A stretch of 64,000 nucleotides of DNA from Gaeumannomyces sp. JS-464 (Eukaryota > Ascomycota > Sordariomycetes > Magnaporthales > Magnaporthaceae): NCBI GenBank assembly GCA_002197995.1, contig NGZR01000001.1:4154001-4218000 (forward strand). Direction: 5' to 3'. Shown here in pieces: positions 1 through 12,582 of the stretch (positions are counted from its first letter, which is position 1; the number at the start of each line of letters is the position of its first letter). The position numbers were made by a program, and so were the translations under genes. A model generated the notes under the pieces. It was not told the DNA's origin, searched no databases, and was given only the letters and a program-made list of their open reading frames with translations.

Positions 1-1801
1 CAGCAGCTTTTAAAGGTACAACCCCCCTCCATCAGCAGCGCTGGTCCAGGCCGGCCCCCCATGACATATCCCGGACCCTGGTGCTTTCCACCCCTGCTTC
101 CCACCCGGCCCCAAAATTGGAATCTGCTTTCGCTCTTCTCGTTTTCCCAAGACTCCATTTTATCTCACATCCAGAAATCTTAAACACCGGGGTTTAGCGG
201 GGCCAGCTGCCAACACGCTGTCGGTTGACACCAACATTGAATTTCTTGTTGCTAAACCTTGGTGTTTTCGCGCGTCTGTCTGCGTCTGTCTAGAACCCCC
301 TGATCCCGCGCGGCCACGACCGTGCCAGCCGTAAGCGCCGTCCTGATCGATCCTCCACAGTAGCCTGCTTGTCCAAAATAGGCACGCTTTCGACTTTTTT
401 TTTTCTCTTCTCTCAGTTATCGCGCCGCTGGTCGCCTACGCCCTGTGGTCTTTTGCCACACGAGGCCTGTAGCCATCTCACCTGCCGACTGTCGGCAGTG
501 CGACTGTCGGCAGTGGATCTTTCCAGCATCCACACACACACTCACCCACACACTCGGGCGCGCAACACACCCCAAGCCAGCCCAACAAAGCTTCTCCACT
601 GGTGCATTCCCCAAACTTCCTACTCTAGCAGCCCTGGTGCCGCCATCACACCAACTCTTCCTATCTCACGGCCATTCTTATCGGTGTATCTATCTACACT
701 CTCACTCTCGAGCCTGGCGCGACGCAGAATCCGAGCACTAGGCCGACGTCAACGCATGGTCGTGCCGTGCTTGACGCTCACTGACAGGGCGCCCTCGAGA
801 GCGAGATTTTTTGGGAAGGCGTGTGCGCTGGACAGAAACTTGCCTCCACCCAGGGAGTGGCGCACACAGTAAAGCCTGGAGTTCGGTTTCCACATCGGTA
901 CCTCCGCGTCAGCGTCACAGGAAGTAAGTGCCATCCCATTTCTCTAGGTCGACTTTTCCCGGGCGCGGGACATTCTGGCCACCTCGTTGTGTTCGGCCCA
1001 TTGTTTAAATCCAAGCCTGCATTTCGTATTTTCTGTTATACTTTACTGGCACGGATGGTCGAGTTTGTCTCCCTCCTCAGGGGTGACTGCGGCGCGGGCC
1101 CCGCACCTGTGCTTGCCCATCAGCCTTACCAAAGACAGCTGAACCTCTTGGAGAGTTCTGGCTCACACCGCGACCCCCGGGCGGCCAGCCAGCCAGCCCA
1201 GCCCAGGCCAGTCAGGGCCACCACACCACACCCATCCCCATCCCCATACCTCCGCACCCACGCTTGCTACCAGTGCCACCCAGCAACCCCGATGCACCGC
1301 TGCGACGTGCGACTTCCTCGCATCCTTGGATGAATGCGTGCACCAAAAGCATCAGATCACCTACTTTTTTCCTTTCCTTTTTTTCTGCCTGCCCTTCCCT
1401 TCCACGTCGAATTTTGGGCCGAACCGGGCTGCTGCAAGACCAAAATAACCTTGCTGACGGTCGCTATTCCTATTTTTCTTCTTCTTTGCACATTCTTTTT
1501 TTTTTTTTTTTTTTTTTCGCGCAGCGCTTCCACTTTTCGGTGCATTTATTCCACACCTGTCCGTTCACTGTCTAACGTCCTGCCGACCAGACGAAATCCG
1601 ACTCCGCATGCGCCTACTACTTTTCGGCAGGATCTACTGAGTGATCGCATCCATTTTGCTTGCATGCAACCGCACACAACCACGCACCTCCTTCGAATCC
1701 GAGCGCGAACCTGTCGACGCACGCCAACAGCCGCCACCCCGTGCTTGACAGCGACGGCGCCCTTCTCGTCCCAACTTTCCGCCTGAGCTTTCGATTCCTC
1801 G
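1..1801. other. Upstream intergenic region / 5' leader of the Pumilio gene
   Basis: No reading frame here shows protein-like composition or a recognisable motif. The stretch holds pyrimidine-rich tracts typical of fungal promoters and 5' leaders, a T homopolymer near 1496-1517, and a short duplicated motif (CGACTGTCGGCAGTG, twice) near 486-518. The end of any gene upstream of the window is not visible. Confidence 0.6.
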
Positions 1802-4800
1802 ATGACCTCGGGCACCTCCCACAACCCATCCACCGCAATGGCGACCGCGGTGAGTCTACCCTCTCCTGTCTGACGGCCTGCTAGCGGGACACTTCGCGAT
1901 CCTCTGTACCCGTCGCTCTGCAATATATGCTGACCTTCCCCCTCCCTGTTTCTTTTCCCAGAGCCGGCCAAGCCGATTTAACACCTTCGCCATGCCGAAC
2001 GGGGCCGACAAGCCCTCACAGCCCATAGGCGCCTCGTACCAAAACCCAGCATGGAAGCAGGGCATCATGGGAGCAGAGAGCATATGGGGCAGCAGTGGTG
2101 TCATAGGGTCATTTGGGAAGCGTGACACAGCGGGTTCGAGAGGTTTGTACCGCCCCGTGGGGAGCCAGCCGAAGGCCAACATCTGGTCGCTAACGAAACC
2201 GTGACTCGAAGCACCCGATGAAAACGCCCCTACTGGTTCCAGCGCGCTCGCTGCATCGTCGGAAGCGGAAAGCACATGGGCCACTCGAACGCCCTGGAGC
2301 ACTAATGACAATGCCCAGAACAAGGCCTCGGGGAGCACATCACCAAACCGCACACGGGACATGCAGAGCTTCGGCGACCTCTCCGTACATCCGAACTTCA
2401 TCTCTTCCAGACCCGTCGTGGGCCCGGGCGCCAGCTTCGCTGCGAACCGGACGAAGCCTGGGGCGAACCTCGACGCCTCGACCAGCTCTTTCAAGTATGG
2501 CACTACGGCCGGGGATATGGTGTCAGACAAAGAGAACGGTGGACAATATGCCGCTCTGGGCAGGTATGAGGAGATCGAGGCCTCGCTGCGAAACATTCGG
2601 CGAGACCCGCGGGGCCGGCAGGACCTGGCGCCTTACATGAGCCCAGGCAGTCACTCGAATGGCAGCTTTCCCGCGAAATACGACTTCGACCCCATGCAGC
2701 ATGCCGCGTACGATGAGCCGTACGGGGCTAACCAGGCGACCATGATGAGCGCACACCGTCCTTCGATTCAAGGTCCTGCCGCATTTCCTGCTCAGCCTGG
2801 AAGCATGCGAACCACATACAGCGCGGAGGAGGAGCTGCAGGAAAAGTTGAGGAGAAACTTCAACATCAGTGATGGGACCGAGTCTGTCGCATCTCCTTTC
2901 CAACCGCAGGCAAGGCCGTTCCAGTTCAACCCCGGTCTATGCCCTGGGAAGCGGGTGCTGGGCCGCCCTTCAAAGTCAACGGGCCAAACGTTCCGTTCCT
3001 CACGCCGGAAACCCACACAGAAACGCCGATGTCTGGCTACGCAAGCGCGAAGCGCGGGAGCATCGCCGACCGCGGCTCGCCTGTCTCCAATCTGAGGTCC
3101 ACGCTGACCAGCCCGCGCCATCTGGCCGACACTCCCCCTGTACCTGTGAATCCCTGGAGCAGGCCGGGGTCTAGGGATCCCAGGAACGGCCTGGACGCAG
3201 AGCGCCGAAGCTCAGCCAACGCCTACATACTTCAGGCGCAACAACTCCACCAGCCTGGCCAACCAGCCTTCTACCCACCTCAGGGATTCTACCAACCCAG
3301 CGTCGCCCCATACCAGGGTCCGATGTACGACCCGTACTCCCAGGCGCAATTTCGACCACCACTCCCACAGTTTACTGGGCACGGTCTGCCTTTGTATCCT
3401 CAACAGTATCTGCCTAGCGTAGCTCCTCTGGCTCCCCGGCACCACAAAGACCAGGACGTGACGAACTTGGCACAGAGCCGTTTGCTCAATGAATTCCGCT
3501 CGAGTAACAAGTCTAGCAAGCGATACGAGCTCAAGGTGAGCATGGCGAGAGGGCCGGAACATGACTCGCATCCCGCCTTTGCTAGAGCAATGGACTGACC
3601 TCAGGATTCCGATATAGGATATATATAGCTATGTGGTTGAGTTCAGTGGCGATCAGCAGGGCTCCCGCTTCATCCAGCAGAAGCTCGAGACGGCCAACAG
3701 CGACGAAAAGGACCAGGTCTTCAGGGAGATCGAGCCCAATGCTGTGCAGCTGATGAAGGACCTGTTTGGCAACTACGTCATCCAAAAGTTCTTTGAGCAC
3801 GGCAACCAGGTGCAGAAGAAGGTGCTGGCAGCCCAGATGAAGGGCAGGATGGTCGATCTGTCGACACAGATGTACGCCTGCAGGGTAGTCCAAAAGGTAT
3901 GTCTCTCTCATGACAGGCCCCGTGGGGACCCTTGTTATCACCTTTGATCCGTAGCCCCTTGTTGACGCTGACAATGCCCGATACAGGCCCTCGAACACGT
4001 CCTCGTCGAGCAACAGGCAGAGCTAGTCAAAGAGCTTGAGCACGATGCTCTAAACATAATGAGAGACCAGAACGGCAACCACGTGATCCAGAAGATCGTC
4101 GAGCTGCTCCCCCGCAAGTACATCGGCTTCACATTCGAGGCGGTGCGTGGCCACCTCAAATCTCTGTCAATGCACCTGTACGGCTGCCGTGTCATCCAAC
4201 GTATGCTGGAGCATGGTACCGAAGAAGACACGGCGGCCATGATGGAGGAGCTACACGTCTCGATGCCGGCGCTGATCACGGACTCGTACGGCAACTACGT
4301 GGTGCAACACGTCATTTCCCAGGGCAGGCCTGAGGACCAGAGGAGGACCATCGATGTGGTCATGGCGCAGGTCGTGACATTTTCCAAGCACAAGTTTGCG
4401 TCAAACATTGTCGAGAAGTGTATTGTTCACGGGACGGCCGAGGACCGCACAAAGATGTGCGAAGTCCTGAACCGGACAGGACCCGACGGAACCAGCCCCA
4501 TCCATCAGCTCATGAAGGATCAGTACGGCAATTACGTCGTCCGTAAGTCTACACCTTTCCCGGACCCTCCCCATCCCTGCCGAGTTCGTCCAAGACAGGC
4601 TGCTGGGCTGGCCGCCGCTGACACACACACCTCGCTCCAGAAAAACTGGTTGATGAGCTGGACGAGCCCGAAAAGAGCAACTTCGTTGTGAAGATGAAGC
4701 CCCAATTTAATTCGCTCAAGAAGAACAACAGCGGACGGCAGATCGCTGCGCTTGATAAGATTATCTCAGCCGTGTCGACCAGCGATCCTGGCCCAGACGG

Positions 4801-5011
4801 CGGAGCCGCATGCCTGCAGGTGGACGTCAGCTCTGCGGCGCCGACGCCCGTCCTTACCATGGAGCCAAACACTCCGCAGAGCAGCAGTCCACCAAGCACC
4901 AATGCTGGCGCCAACGACGACATAGCCGACGACACGCGCGCCATCATCGTCAAACCAAAGGGACCAGAAGCAGCTGAGAAGTGCCCCGAGGTCCGTGTCG
5001 ATGAGGCATGA
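1802..5011 (+). CDS. Pumilio-family (Puf3-like) mRNA-binding protein
   Basis: Sequence-specific 3'-UTR-binding regulator of mRNA decay and translation; Puf3-type proteins act in the cytoplasm on nuclear mRNAs for mitochondrial proteins. Exons I infer: 1802-1849, 1962-2142, 2212-3535, 3618-3896, 3987-4542, 4641-5011. The in-frame TGA at 2202 lies inside the 69-bp intron 2143-2211 (branch CTAAC near 2190). The N-terminal half is low-complexity and Ser/Pro/Gln-rich. Eight PUF repeats follow, with recognition triplets readable in order: S-R-Q (GSRFIQQ), N-Y-Q (GNYVIQK), C-R-Q (ACRVVQK), N-H-Q (GNHVIQK), C-R-Q (GCRVIQR), N-Y-Q (GNYVVQH), S-N-E (ASNIVEK), N-Y-Q (GNYVVQK). Read antiparallel this predicts UGUA-N-AUA, the Puf3/Pumilio core. 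One frame change near 2935 looks like a missing base, because a proline-rich linker continues in the new frame. An alternative start is the in-frame ATG at 1838. Confidence 0.9.
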
Positions 5012-6642
5012 CCTGCTTGGTCCCCGCTCCTTCTCACGTATTATATCCCCCGCCTCGATATCACCCTCTATTGAGCCTCAATCCCCACTGCTTCGATACT
5101 CGACCAGCACAAAATCATGTCGCCTACCCTGATGCATTTCATCCAGGGAATATACACACCAGACTCTGGTGCTGTTTCTTTTTTTTTTCTTTTTTTTTTT
5201 CGTCTCGCGATACGACATTCAGAAACACACATTCCACGAAGCAGCACCCTCCGCCCAACGCTCTACGAATATCAGTGCACATGTTTGTACATGAATTTTT
5301 CATTAAAAAAGAGGCTCTCGGGGCATATGCGATTGGCATCGTCGACTTCCCATCATAGCACACTGCCTGTTTAATTCGGGGCGAGGCGGCGCCCGATGGA
5401 CCGCACGCAGCACACACACCTTGTACAATGTGTGCGTTTTTTTTCCTCTTCTTTTCTTGCTTCTTTCTTTACCTCCTGGGCCAGCCGCACCTGGACGCTC
5501 TTCGTTCGGCTTCATTTTCCTGGCTTTCACTGTATCCTTTCTATTTCTCTCTTACAATAGTTCTCCCACTTGGCTTCTTTTCTTAATGTTGGATTTTTCT
5601 GTCGAGGTGTGGTGGGCGCTCACGCCAGCACCAACCAATACTATCCGGATACGTTGTTTGCTCGGTTTCTGTTTTCTTTCATGGGTACTATTTGGAAATC
5701 TGGGAGCTGGATACGCCTGACCACCTGGCTCTCTGGTTTGTCTTTTTTCGGGTTAGGGATGAGGCGGCTGGGAACAAACTAGGGTGCGGATTTTGGGCTG
5801 CAGAGTAACTACACTAGGTATCTATGATCTTTGGGGGCTTGAAAAAACAGACGAGTTGGATGGTTCGCGTTTCACCTTGGCTTTACCTTGATTCTCGTCA
5901 ATCCTGTTTTTTTCTTTAATTTGTTGCTTCTTTGTTACTTTGTCTCTGGATACCTTGACGCGGCGTCTTGTAGAGTAAAACGATGCATCGGACGATGAAG
6001 GCGAAACCATGGAAGAGATCTACGAGTACTTGTTCTTGTCCTTATATAATTTTTTTTTTTTAATTTTTTTTTTTTAATTTTTTTTTTACATATACATTTT
6101 ACTCTCTTCGTCTTGTCCTTGCGGGAAGACGATAGATAATGTGGTGTCTCGATCCAGACTTGCCACTCAACAACGCACGTGTACACGATCACAGCAACAC
6201 CTCGTCCCACTTTACGCACGGGGGAACCAGGGAGGGAGCGGGGAGGACCAGTTGACGATGGAATATGTCGCATGCATGTCATGGTACCTTTACTAGTTGG
6301 GTTACTCGGCCTCTGGCGCGTTTGGTTTGGTTTCCGGGTGCCGGCCGTTTCCCCTGTTCTCTGTTCGTCCAAGGCACTCACAGAGAGATCGTGTCGGGGG
6401 ATGAAGAAGGGGTCACGAGTTCGTTAAACCTAAAGCTTCCAAAACAGAACGCCGAGGCCAGAAGCCGCAAATCATAAAAACTTGCTAGGTTTATCAAGTA
6501 AAATTTGAAGAGATTAGCACGTGTAGGTCTATCTCGGTAATGAAGCCATCGCCACCAAGTCGAGTTGAGCCTTGTGCACCAAGGAGGCTCTGCATTCCTA
6601 TTTAATCGCTGTATCGTTTCCTGTGCGGCCCTCCAGCTCATG

Positions 6643-6689
<47 letters not shown>

Positions 6690-6705
6690 TCTTTCTTCAC
6701 TCCCG
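5012..6705. other. Intergenic region between convergent Puf and CAS1 genes
   Basis: The two flanking genes converge here, so this should be two 3' untranslated regions. It is rich in pyrimidine and T/A homopolymer runs (for example 5179-5201 and 6051-6088). I see no coding frame, tRNA or repeat family in it. Confidence 0.6.
6651..6688. repeat. 38-bp T homopolymer just past the CAS1-like stop codon
   Basis: An uninterrupted run of 38 T, preceded by TTTTTCTC. It ends 17 bp before the stop codon of the minus-strand CAS1-like gene, so it would be a poly(A) run in that gene's 3' untranslated region. Its exact length is doubtful given the indels seen elsewhere in this sequence. Confidence 0.9.
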
Positions 6706-9700
6706 TTACTTGTATATCAGGTTGCTCACCCAGGCCAGGAACAACATCACCGCCACTCGAAGTCGGGGGTCCTGTTGCAGGCTTTTTGCCCTGCTGGCCG
6801 CCGGCCCGGCAGACCCATTCGCCGTCTGTTGGCCACACGACTGGTCCCTTCGCGGTTGGCCAGGCTGTTGTTCATGTCTGTATCTTGCCGGGCTCGGCTC
6901 GCGGAGGCCAGACAGGCCCGGATCGAGCGTGTCTAGTCTGTAGGAGCGCCCGTCGACGTCGTCTGAGCCGCTCTCGAGATCGCCGTCATGGCCGGACTGG
7001 TTCTCGTGGCTCGCAGATCCGCCGCCGCCGCCGCCGACCGCCCACCTTCCGAAGGTCTCGGTTGCGGCCCTGGTACGCCAACAGGCCCAGAAGAAGACCA
7101 CGGTCACGATCAGGGTTTCCAGCCTCCAGCCCGCCTGGGCTGTCCACCCGCCCCCCTCCGCGACCGTGGGCACCGAGACGGACGGGACCGCCGACCGGCA
7201 CGCCGCGCGACCACGCCAGGCCGATGCGGAGTAGACCGGACCCGTCGCCAGCCAGCCAGATGTGGCGATGTAGCACATGCGACTCGAGGGCGATGCGTCC
7301 CAGGGCAGCCGGCAGCGCCAGGTGCGTGCGGCGCACAGGCGCGTATGAGCCTCCCCGCAGGAGCGCGTAGGTGACAACGGGCGCGCAGGATAGATAAGGG
7401 TGGACGGCGTCGTACAGGGCCTGATCTTGGAACCAGCCAGAGCTGAGCTGGGTCTCGAGGAAGAACAAGGGAAGGCTCAAAAACGTAAGCGCGAGCAGTC
7501 CCGGGTATATGGGCGCGAGGGCCTCGTCCGGGAAGAGTAACGACGCGAGGGCTCGGTCGATGGCGCTGTTGGAGCCCGCAGCCGCCACGGCCGCCGCCGC
7601 CGTGGGGCCGCGCTCCTGGAGCAGCTTCGGCCTCAGCTGGCCATGTACAGGCATGGGCGTCCTGGGCAGGGGCGAGCGAATGTGCGCTTGGGCGGCCTGG
7701 CGCCTCGTGTAAGCAGACTTTATAACGTTTGCGCGATGGGCCAACACCGCAGTTAGGACGCCGAGATGCGGCACAAAGCGGTCCATGGAGAGCTCCCGGC
7801 GAACAGAATCAGCGTTATAGGTGGTGCCTGGTGCCATTGTAGCCAGTACATGGCCGAGAAACTCAAAAGTGCCCTTGGAACTGAACAGTACTGTGGTGAA
7901 GAAGGCCGCGGCAACAACCTTGAGAATGAGGATGCTGGGGGAGCTGTTGAAGCGCCACCGGCCGATCCGCAAGGTCAACCAGGTGACGAGGAACCAGAAG
8001 GTGGCTAGACGCGAAAAGTGATACAAGGTCCCATTGGAGCCCATCGCCATGGACACGATGAAGGGGAGAGCGTTGAGGCGCCAGAAAACGGCAGCAACAC
8101 GCCATAGAGAGAAATCGCCCGTTCGCAGCAGATAGGTGGCGTGTCCGTATGTGCAGATAAACAGATATCCGGCCGAAGCGAGGCGGAAGAGCTTGTACGC
8201 CCAAGGCTGGTCCGACAACTCCTGGAAAGAAAGAGCAAGCGCCAAGCCTTGCATCCAGCCTTTCCATTCGTCCGAAACCTCCCGTGGCAGAAAGACAGTG
8301 TCCTCGTTGTACTGCGGAGGTCCGGGCACCGCTCTCCCGGAGAACTTCGAAGGCCTCGTAGCAGGAGCCGCGGACGAGGCTGGCCTACTTCTCCCGGCAG
8401 AATTGTGACCAGGAGTATGGCCCCCTTTACGCCAGGGAAAGTGCACTGAGAGCGGCAGCAGTCCCTAGCGCAGTCGCGAACCCCGTGATGCTGAGGCGCT
8501 TTCCGGCCTTGGGGAAAAGTACGGTCGGCAGCGTAACAGTAGAGTACCACGACGGAAATCACTACAAGGGCGGAACGAAGGTGGCCGGTTGAGGACGGTA
8601 GACGCCGCGAGAAGGAAGGGCCCACGCAGGGCGAGCAACAGGGTGAGGGCGGATGGCAGGGCGGCAATGACGAGGACGAAGAGAGTAAGGCGCTGACCGC
8701 GGACTGGGGTCGGATACGAGGCACAGCATGTCTCGCGATTTAGGTGGGGCGGGCGGCGCACGAGTCCCTGATTGCAGCGCAGGTTGAGGGCGATGTCGAT
8801 CTTGCGCTCGGCCAAGGGCCTCCCTGACATGCAGGCCCGTGTCCTCTGAAGGCGTGGCGGGTGCCAGGACGTGTCATTTGGTTGTAGGCGAATACAACGC
8901 GCGAGGACTCGGGGTGGGGCAGAGAACGCGAGGTGGCCGTTCATCTCTCTGATTTGGAAGGGGTCAGAACCTCGGCGCGAGCAGGGGACAGCTTCCGGTA
9001 ACGCGGCACTTGCACGGGAGCTATTAGGATGTGATCTTGAGGTCTCGGTAGCTGATGGTCTGGGCTAGCACTCGCAGGCTCTAGGGGGTCCGCCAAGTAG
9101 GGTCTGACGGTGTCGATGCCGCGTTGAATAGGTCCAGATAGTCATCCCCGCCGTTGCGGGCAGCCCACAGGCCCGGGGCACCAACCATCAGCAACGCAGC
9201 GGAGCTAGCCGAGGCCGCCGGGCCCCGGGCGGAAGTCGCCGAGTTCCCGGAAGAGACCTGTCGAGTTGAGCCAAGGATCATAGATAAAGACGAAGCGGAC
9301 GCCGTGGATAGCCACGTCGATGTCGTGGCGGGGGTTGTCCGAGACAAAAGCGCGCATCAGCTCCTCGTCGGCACGGACAGGATCGAGGCGCTTGGCGGCG
9401 GCCAGGAAGAGTTGGCGCGTGGTGGAGTCGCCGACAAAGACGAGGCGGCGGCCGGCGAGACAGTCGCTGAAGTCGCCGCGAGTGTACTCGTGCATGCGGC
9501 AGCCGCGGGTCTCCCAGCGGTCGAACCAGGCCCGCCAGCTGGCCAAAGTGTCGTGGGCGGGCCATGAGCCATGCGACAGAAGGGCGCCACATCGCTGGGG
9601 ATCGGCGTGGCCGCCGAGCAGAAAGTGCGCGGCTACGGTGATGGCCAGCACGCACAGAGACGCGCGCGCCAGCACTTCAAAACACGAGGCGGCGCTGCGG

Positions 9701-9738
9701 CTGGCAACGCGAGGTGGCGTCCATCGTGACAAGCTCAT
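6706..9738 (-). CDS. CAS1-like polysaccharide/sialate-type O-acetyltransferase (SGNH + multi-TM domain)
   Basis: Family members (Cryptococcus Cas1p, animal CASD1) O-acetylate glycans in the secretory pathway. The N-terminus, started at the ATG ending at 9738, has a signal-anchor (LARASLCVLAITVAAHFLL) followed by the PC-esterase/SGNH nucleophile motif FVGDSTTRQLF and GAPGLWAARNG. A luminal stretch with ILIAPVQVPRYRKLSP and IALNLRCN leads into the multi-pass domain, seen as hydrophobic segments down to a last one near the C-terminus (RVAVMLFLAWVSNLIYK). HIWLAGD near 7240 matches the family's conserved HIWLA motif. The frame changes several times (near 9225, 8965, 8830, 8500, 8450 and 7130), each time with family-like sequence continuing, so I treat these as indel errors; a decayed gene is the alternative. 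The length of about 1,000 codons suits the family. Confidence 0.78.
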
Positions 9739-12582
9739 AGGGCTGCCAACGGCGGCGGCCCCACCGCAGCCTAGGGCTCGTCTTAGAGAGGTATGCTGGG
9801 GGGTCCCTGCGGCACGGGCGAGACACGGCCTGACTGACTGTACAATGGGCAAAGTAGGGCTGGCCAATGTTAGGCGCTGGCACATTGATGGCGTGCGCGC
9901 GGGCGCGCTTTGAAGGTGGGGGTTGAGACATACACGACTGCTAGTCTGCCCCGAGGACAGGATACCCGGCCAAGGCAGAAGGAGCCTATGCAGATCGGTC
10001 TTGCGCCGGAGCACCTTCCGAAGAGCCCAAGAGATCGGACGTGTATCGGCGATAGGGCACGTGTATGCGTGAATCGGGCTATAGCAGGATGGGATGGGCT
10101 GGGTTGGCTACCTAGTCGGCAGGGCGTGGGCTGGTGATTTCCATGAGCCTCTGCAGCTTGCGAGACTTTCTTCCTGTCCGCGGCCGGGCTTTCCGGTTTC
10201 GGTGGGTTTTGGTGGCCCAAGTACCTGGTGTTTCTTCGCCTTCCCTCTTCTTTCCTTCCTTCCTTGGTCCCTTTCTTGCTTTGTTTCTTTCTTTTCGCGT
10301 CTGTCAAGCCCACCAAAGGCTTGAGCTCGCCAGAAAAGGAGGGAGAAAAAAAAAAAAAACTGGGAAATCTAAAGGGGAAAAGGAGGAGAGAAGCAAATCC
10401 GGCGCACGAAATTGGAAACAACGAGAACCCGGATTTTGTGGAATGTTTTCGGCGCAGGATGGTATGTTCACAGAAAGGGACGAGCTGTATCTCGAAGTTT
10501 TTCGTTGCGTATCAAAAAGTGCGCGATGCTTTTAGGACGTCCAGATGGCAAAAGGCCAGCAGCAACCCGTCCGGAGGGGTCTCCCTAGACAACGGTGTTC
10601 TTTTGATATCGGTGGCGCAAGCACTTGCTGCTGTCGGAGAATCCACGGAGCGTTTCGATTTGCGGCGTGCCATTCCTTTTAAGCCCAAGGGCCTTCCTGC
10701 TGCGCGGGTAGATCGGCCTCTGTTTTGGGTCGTCGCTCCATGCTATTCTTGGCACTCGGTGCCATGGCTCGGCGTGGCGGCCTGCAGACGAGAGGGAGCC
10801 GCAACCGTTGTCTCAGGCGGCGGAGGCGGCGTGCTATCATGGGAGCTGCACGTGCGCACCTTTATCCTGCGCCCTCCACCCACCCAAATCACTTTGCCAA
10901 CCCGGATGCGTGGTCCCAAAAGGGATGCTGTGTGGATGGAGGTTGGGAGTCTGCTGTCAGATGGACACGCGACAGCACTGGGCGGAACTTGGCTCAGGCT
11001 CCTAGGTGTGCCTTTCTGTGGCACTGTGGGCGCAGCGTGAGTGCAAGGTACCCACCCCTCAAGAGCCGTGGTGCCGTCTTGGCATTCGAACGTGATCCGC
11101 GGCCATGCCGCTTCCGGCCGCATCGTCCAAGACTGACCGTCACCCCACAGCAGTCCCCTGGTGGCGTGTCGCTTCAATCCCTCCAGCATTCGTTGTGAGA
11201 ATGCCATCCATCTTGATGCTCACGTCACCGCATCCAATCCCAACGGATTTGGATACGACCCGAGGCGCAATGCTGACTGGGTGCCCAGACCACCTACCTA
11301 CGTCCACCGACCAGCCGCCTCCCAGCCCAGGAACGATATGGCATTCACGTGACGTGGCATCTTGTGTGGTAGGTGCTGTTCCGAATTTTCAATGCCCATT
11401 TCGGCGTCCAGGGCACGGTCTCTCTCTGGACTCGTAGATCGCCCAAAAGTCGTGGGCGGTGTGGTGTGGGGACTTCCCTTTTCGCCAAGTTTATTTTCAC
11501 CTCGCGGAATCTGCACTTTTCTCGCGCTCCAGTATCGGTGCAAAAATTTGTGCGCAGTTCCTGCTGGAATGTCCTTGCCCCAAGTCCCACGACGGCTCGA
11601 CTCCGTCGTCCCCAACTGCAACACCTCGTGGTTGGCAGTATCGTGTCAGCTCAAGCTGCGTGTGCACGTACAAGCATGCAGCTGCGCAGCCAAGGGTAAA
11701 AGGACGAGTGGGAGTGTGGGAGACGACGGGTCGCAAGTGCCTCCCGTGCCTGAAGCAGCCCAGGTGACCAGCTCGCCTCGATCACCCACCATCTCTGGCA
11801 AATGAGAAAATCATCTCAATGACCGGATCGTCGACTCCTCGGTCACTCGCCAGCCGCTGTGCCGTCCGCCGGCTGGTCTTGAGCCAGGTTGCCTCGCGCA
11901 TGAAGACGGAGAGTAACTTGTGCAATGCTTTGTTGAGTACGGGACCTCTCTCCACCAACGTGTTGTTGGACGGCGCACTTGGAGGACTCTCGTAATTTAT
12001 CTGTTGCTACATACATATCGATAGTTTCTGTACCTTTCCTCCTTCTTTTCCACCGAGTGGTGTGCCATCGTCGTCCATTGTCTGAAATCCCAATCGCCAT
12101 GGTCTTGGTCCTGACAGTCGACCTCTTTTCTCTCTCTGTTTGTCTATCTCTCTCACCTTTCAGGTCACCCTAGTAATGTGCTGAAATTCCCAGTGAACAA
12201 AAACAAACGTCAGGCGTGATGGGTGAATATGGTATATAGAAGAAGCAAGCAATAAAATAAGTAGAATGGCAATTCCCCAGCTCCAGAACAGAATCGAAAT
12301 GCAAGATCCCCCTCGACTGGGAATCACCAGAATACTTGGGTATCTCACCAACAAAGCACCGCCCTTTGTTTTCTTCTTGTTCCTCTCACAGCGCCCCCAC
12401 CCGAAAACCGGACATTAGGTGGGATAGGAATTAGTTCGGCAGAGCACCTCTGTTCGTATACTCCTCCAAATCGTCGACAAACAAAAAGAGGGGAAAAAAG
12501 GAGATTGACAGAAAAGGGAGCCAGGAGACAGAATGAAAAAGGGAAGACGTAAGATATGTGGAATCAAGGAAGAGGCCGGATT
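9739..12582. other. Gene-free intergenic region
   Basis: Several frames over 100 codons exist here (for example 10228-11040 on the plus strand), but their translations are compositionally biased, lack recognisable motifs and coexist with equally long frames on the other strand. A homopurine A-run lies near 10347. It probably contains the CAS1-like promoter and the 3' region of the next gene. Confidence 0.55.

Noticed and set aside
369..1333. Overlapping frames in the first kilobase as genes
   Set aside because: Simple Thr/His/Pro/Ser-biased translations in a pyrimidine-rich leader; no protein character.
2202..2204. In-frame TGA that would truncate the Pumilio protein
   Set aside because: It lies inside a good 69-bp intron (2143-2211) with a CTAAC branch site; splicing joins the flanking frames exactly.
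10228..11040. 270-codon plus-strand frame as a gene
   Set aside because: Low-complexity start, no motif, no conserved-looking block, and overlapping frames of similar length on other strands.
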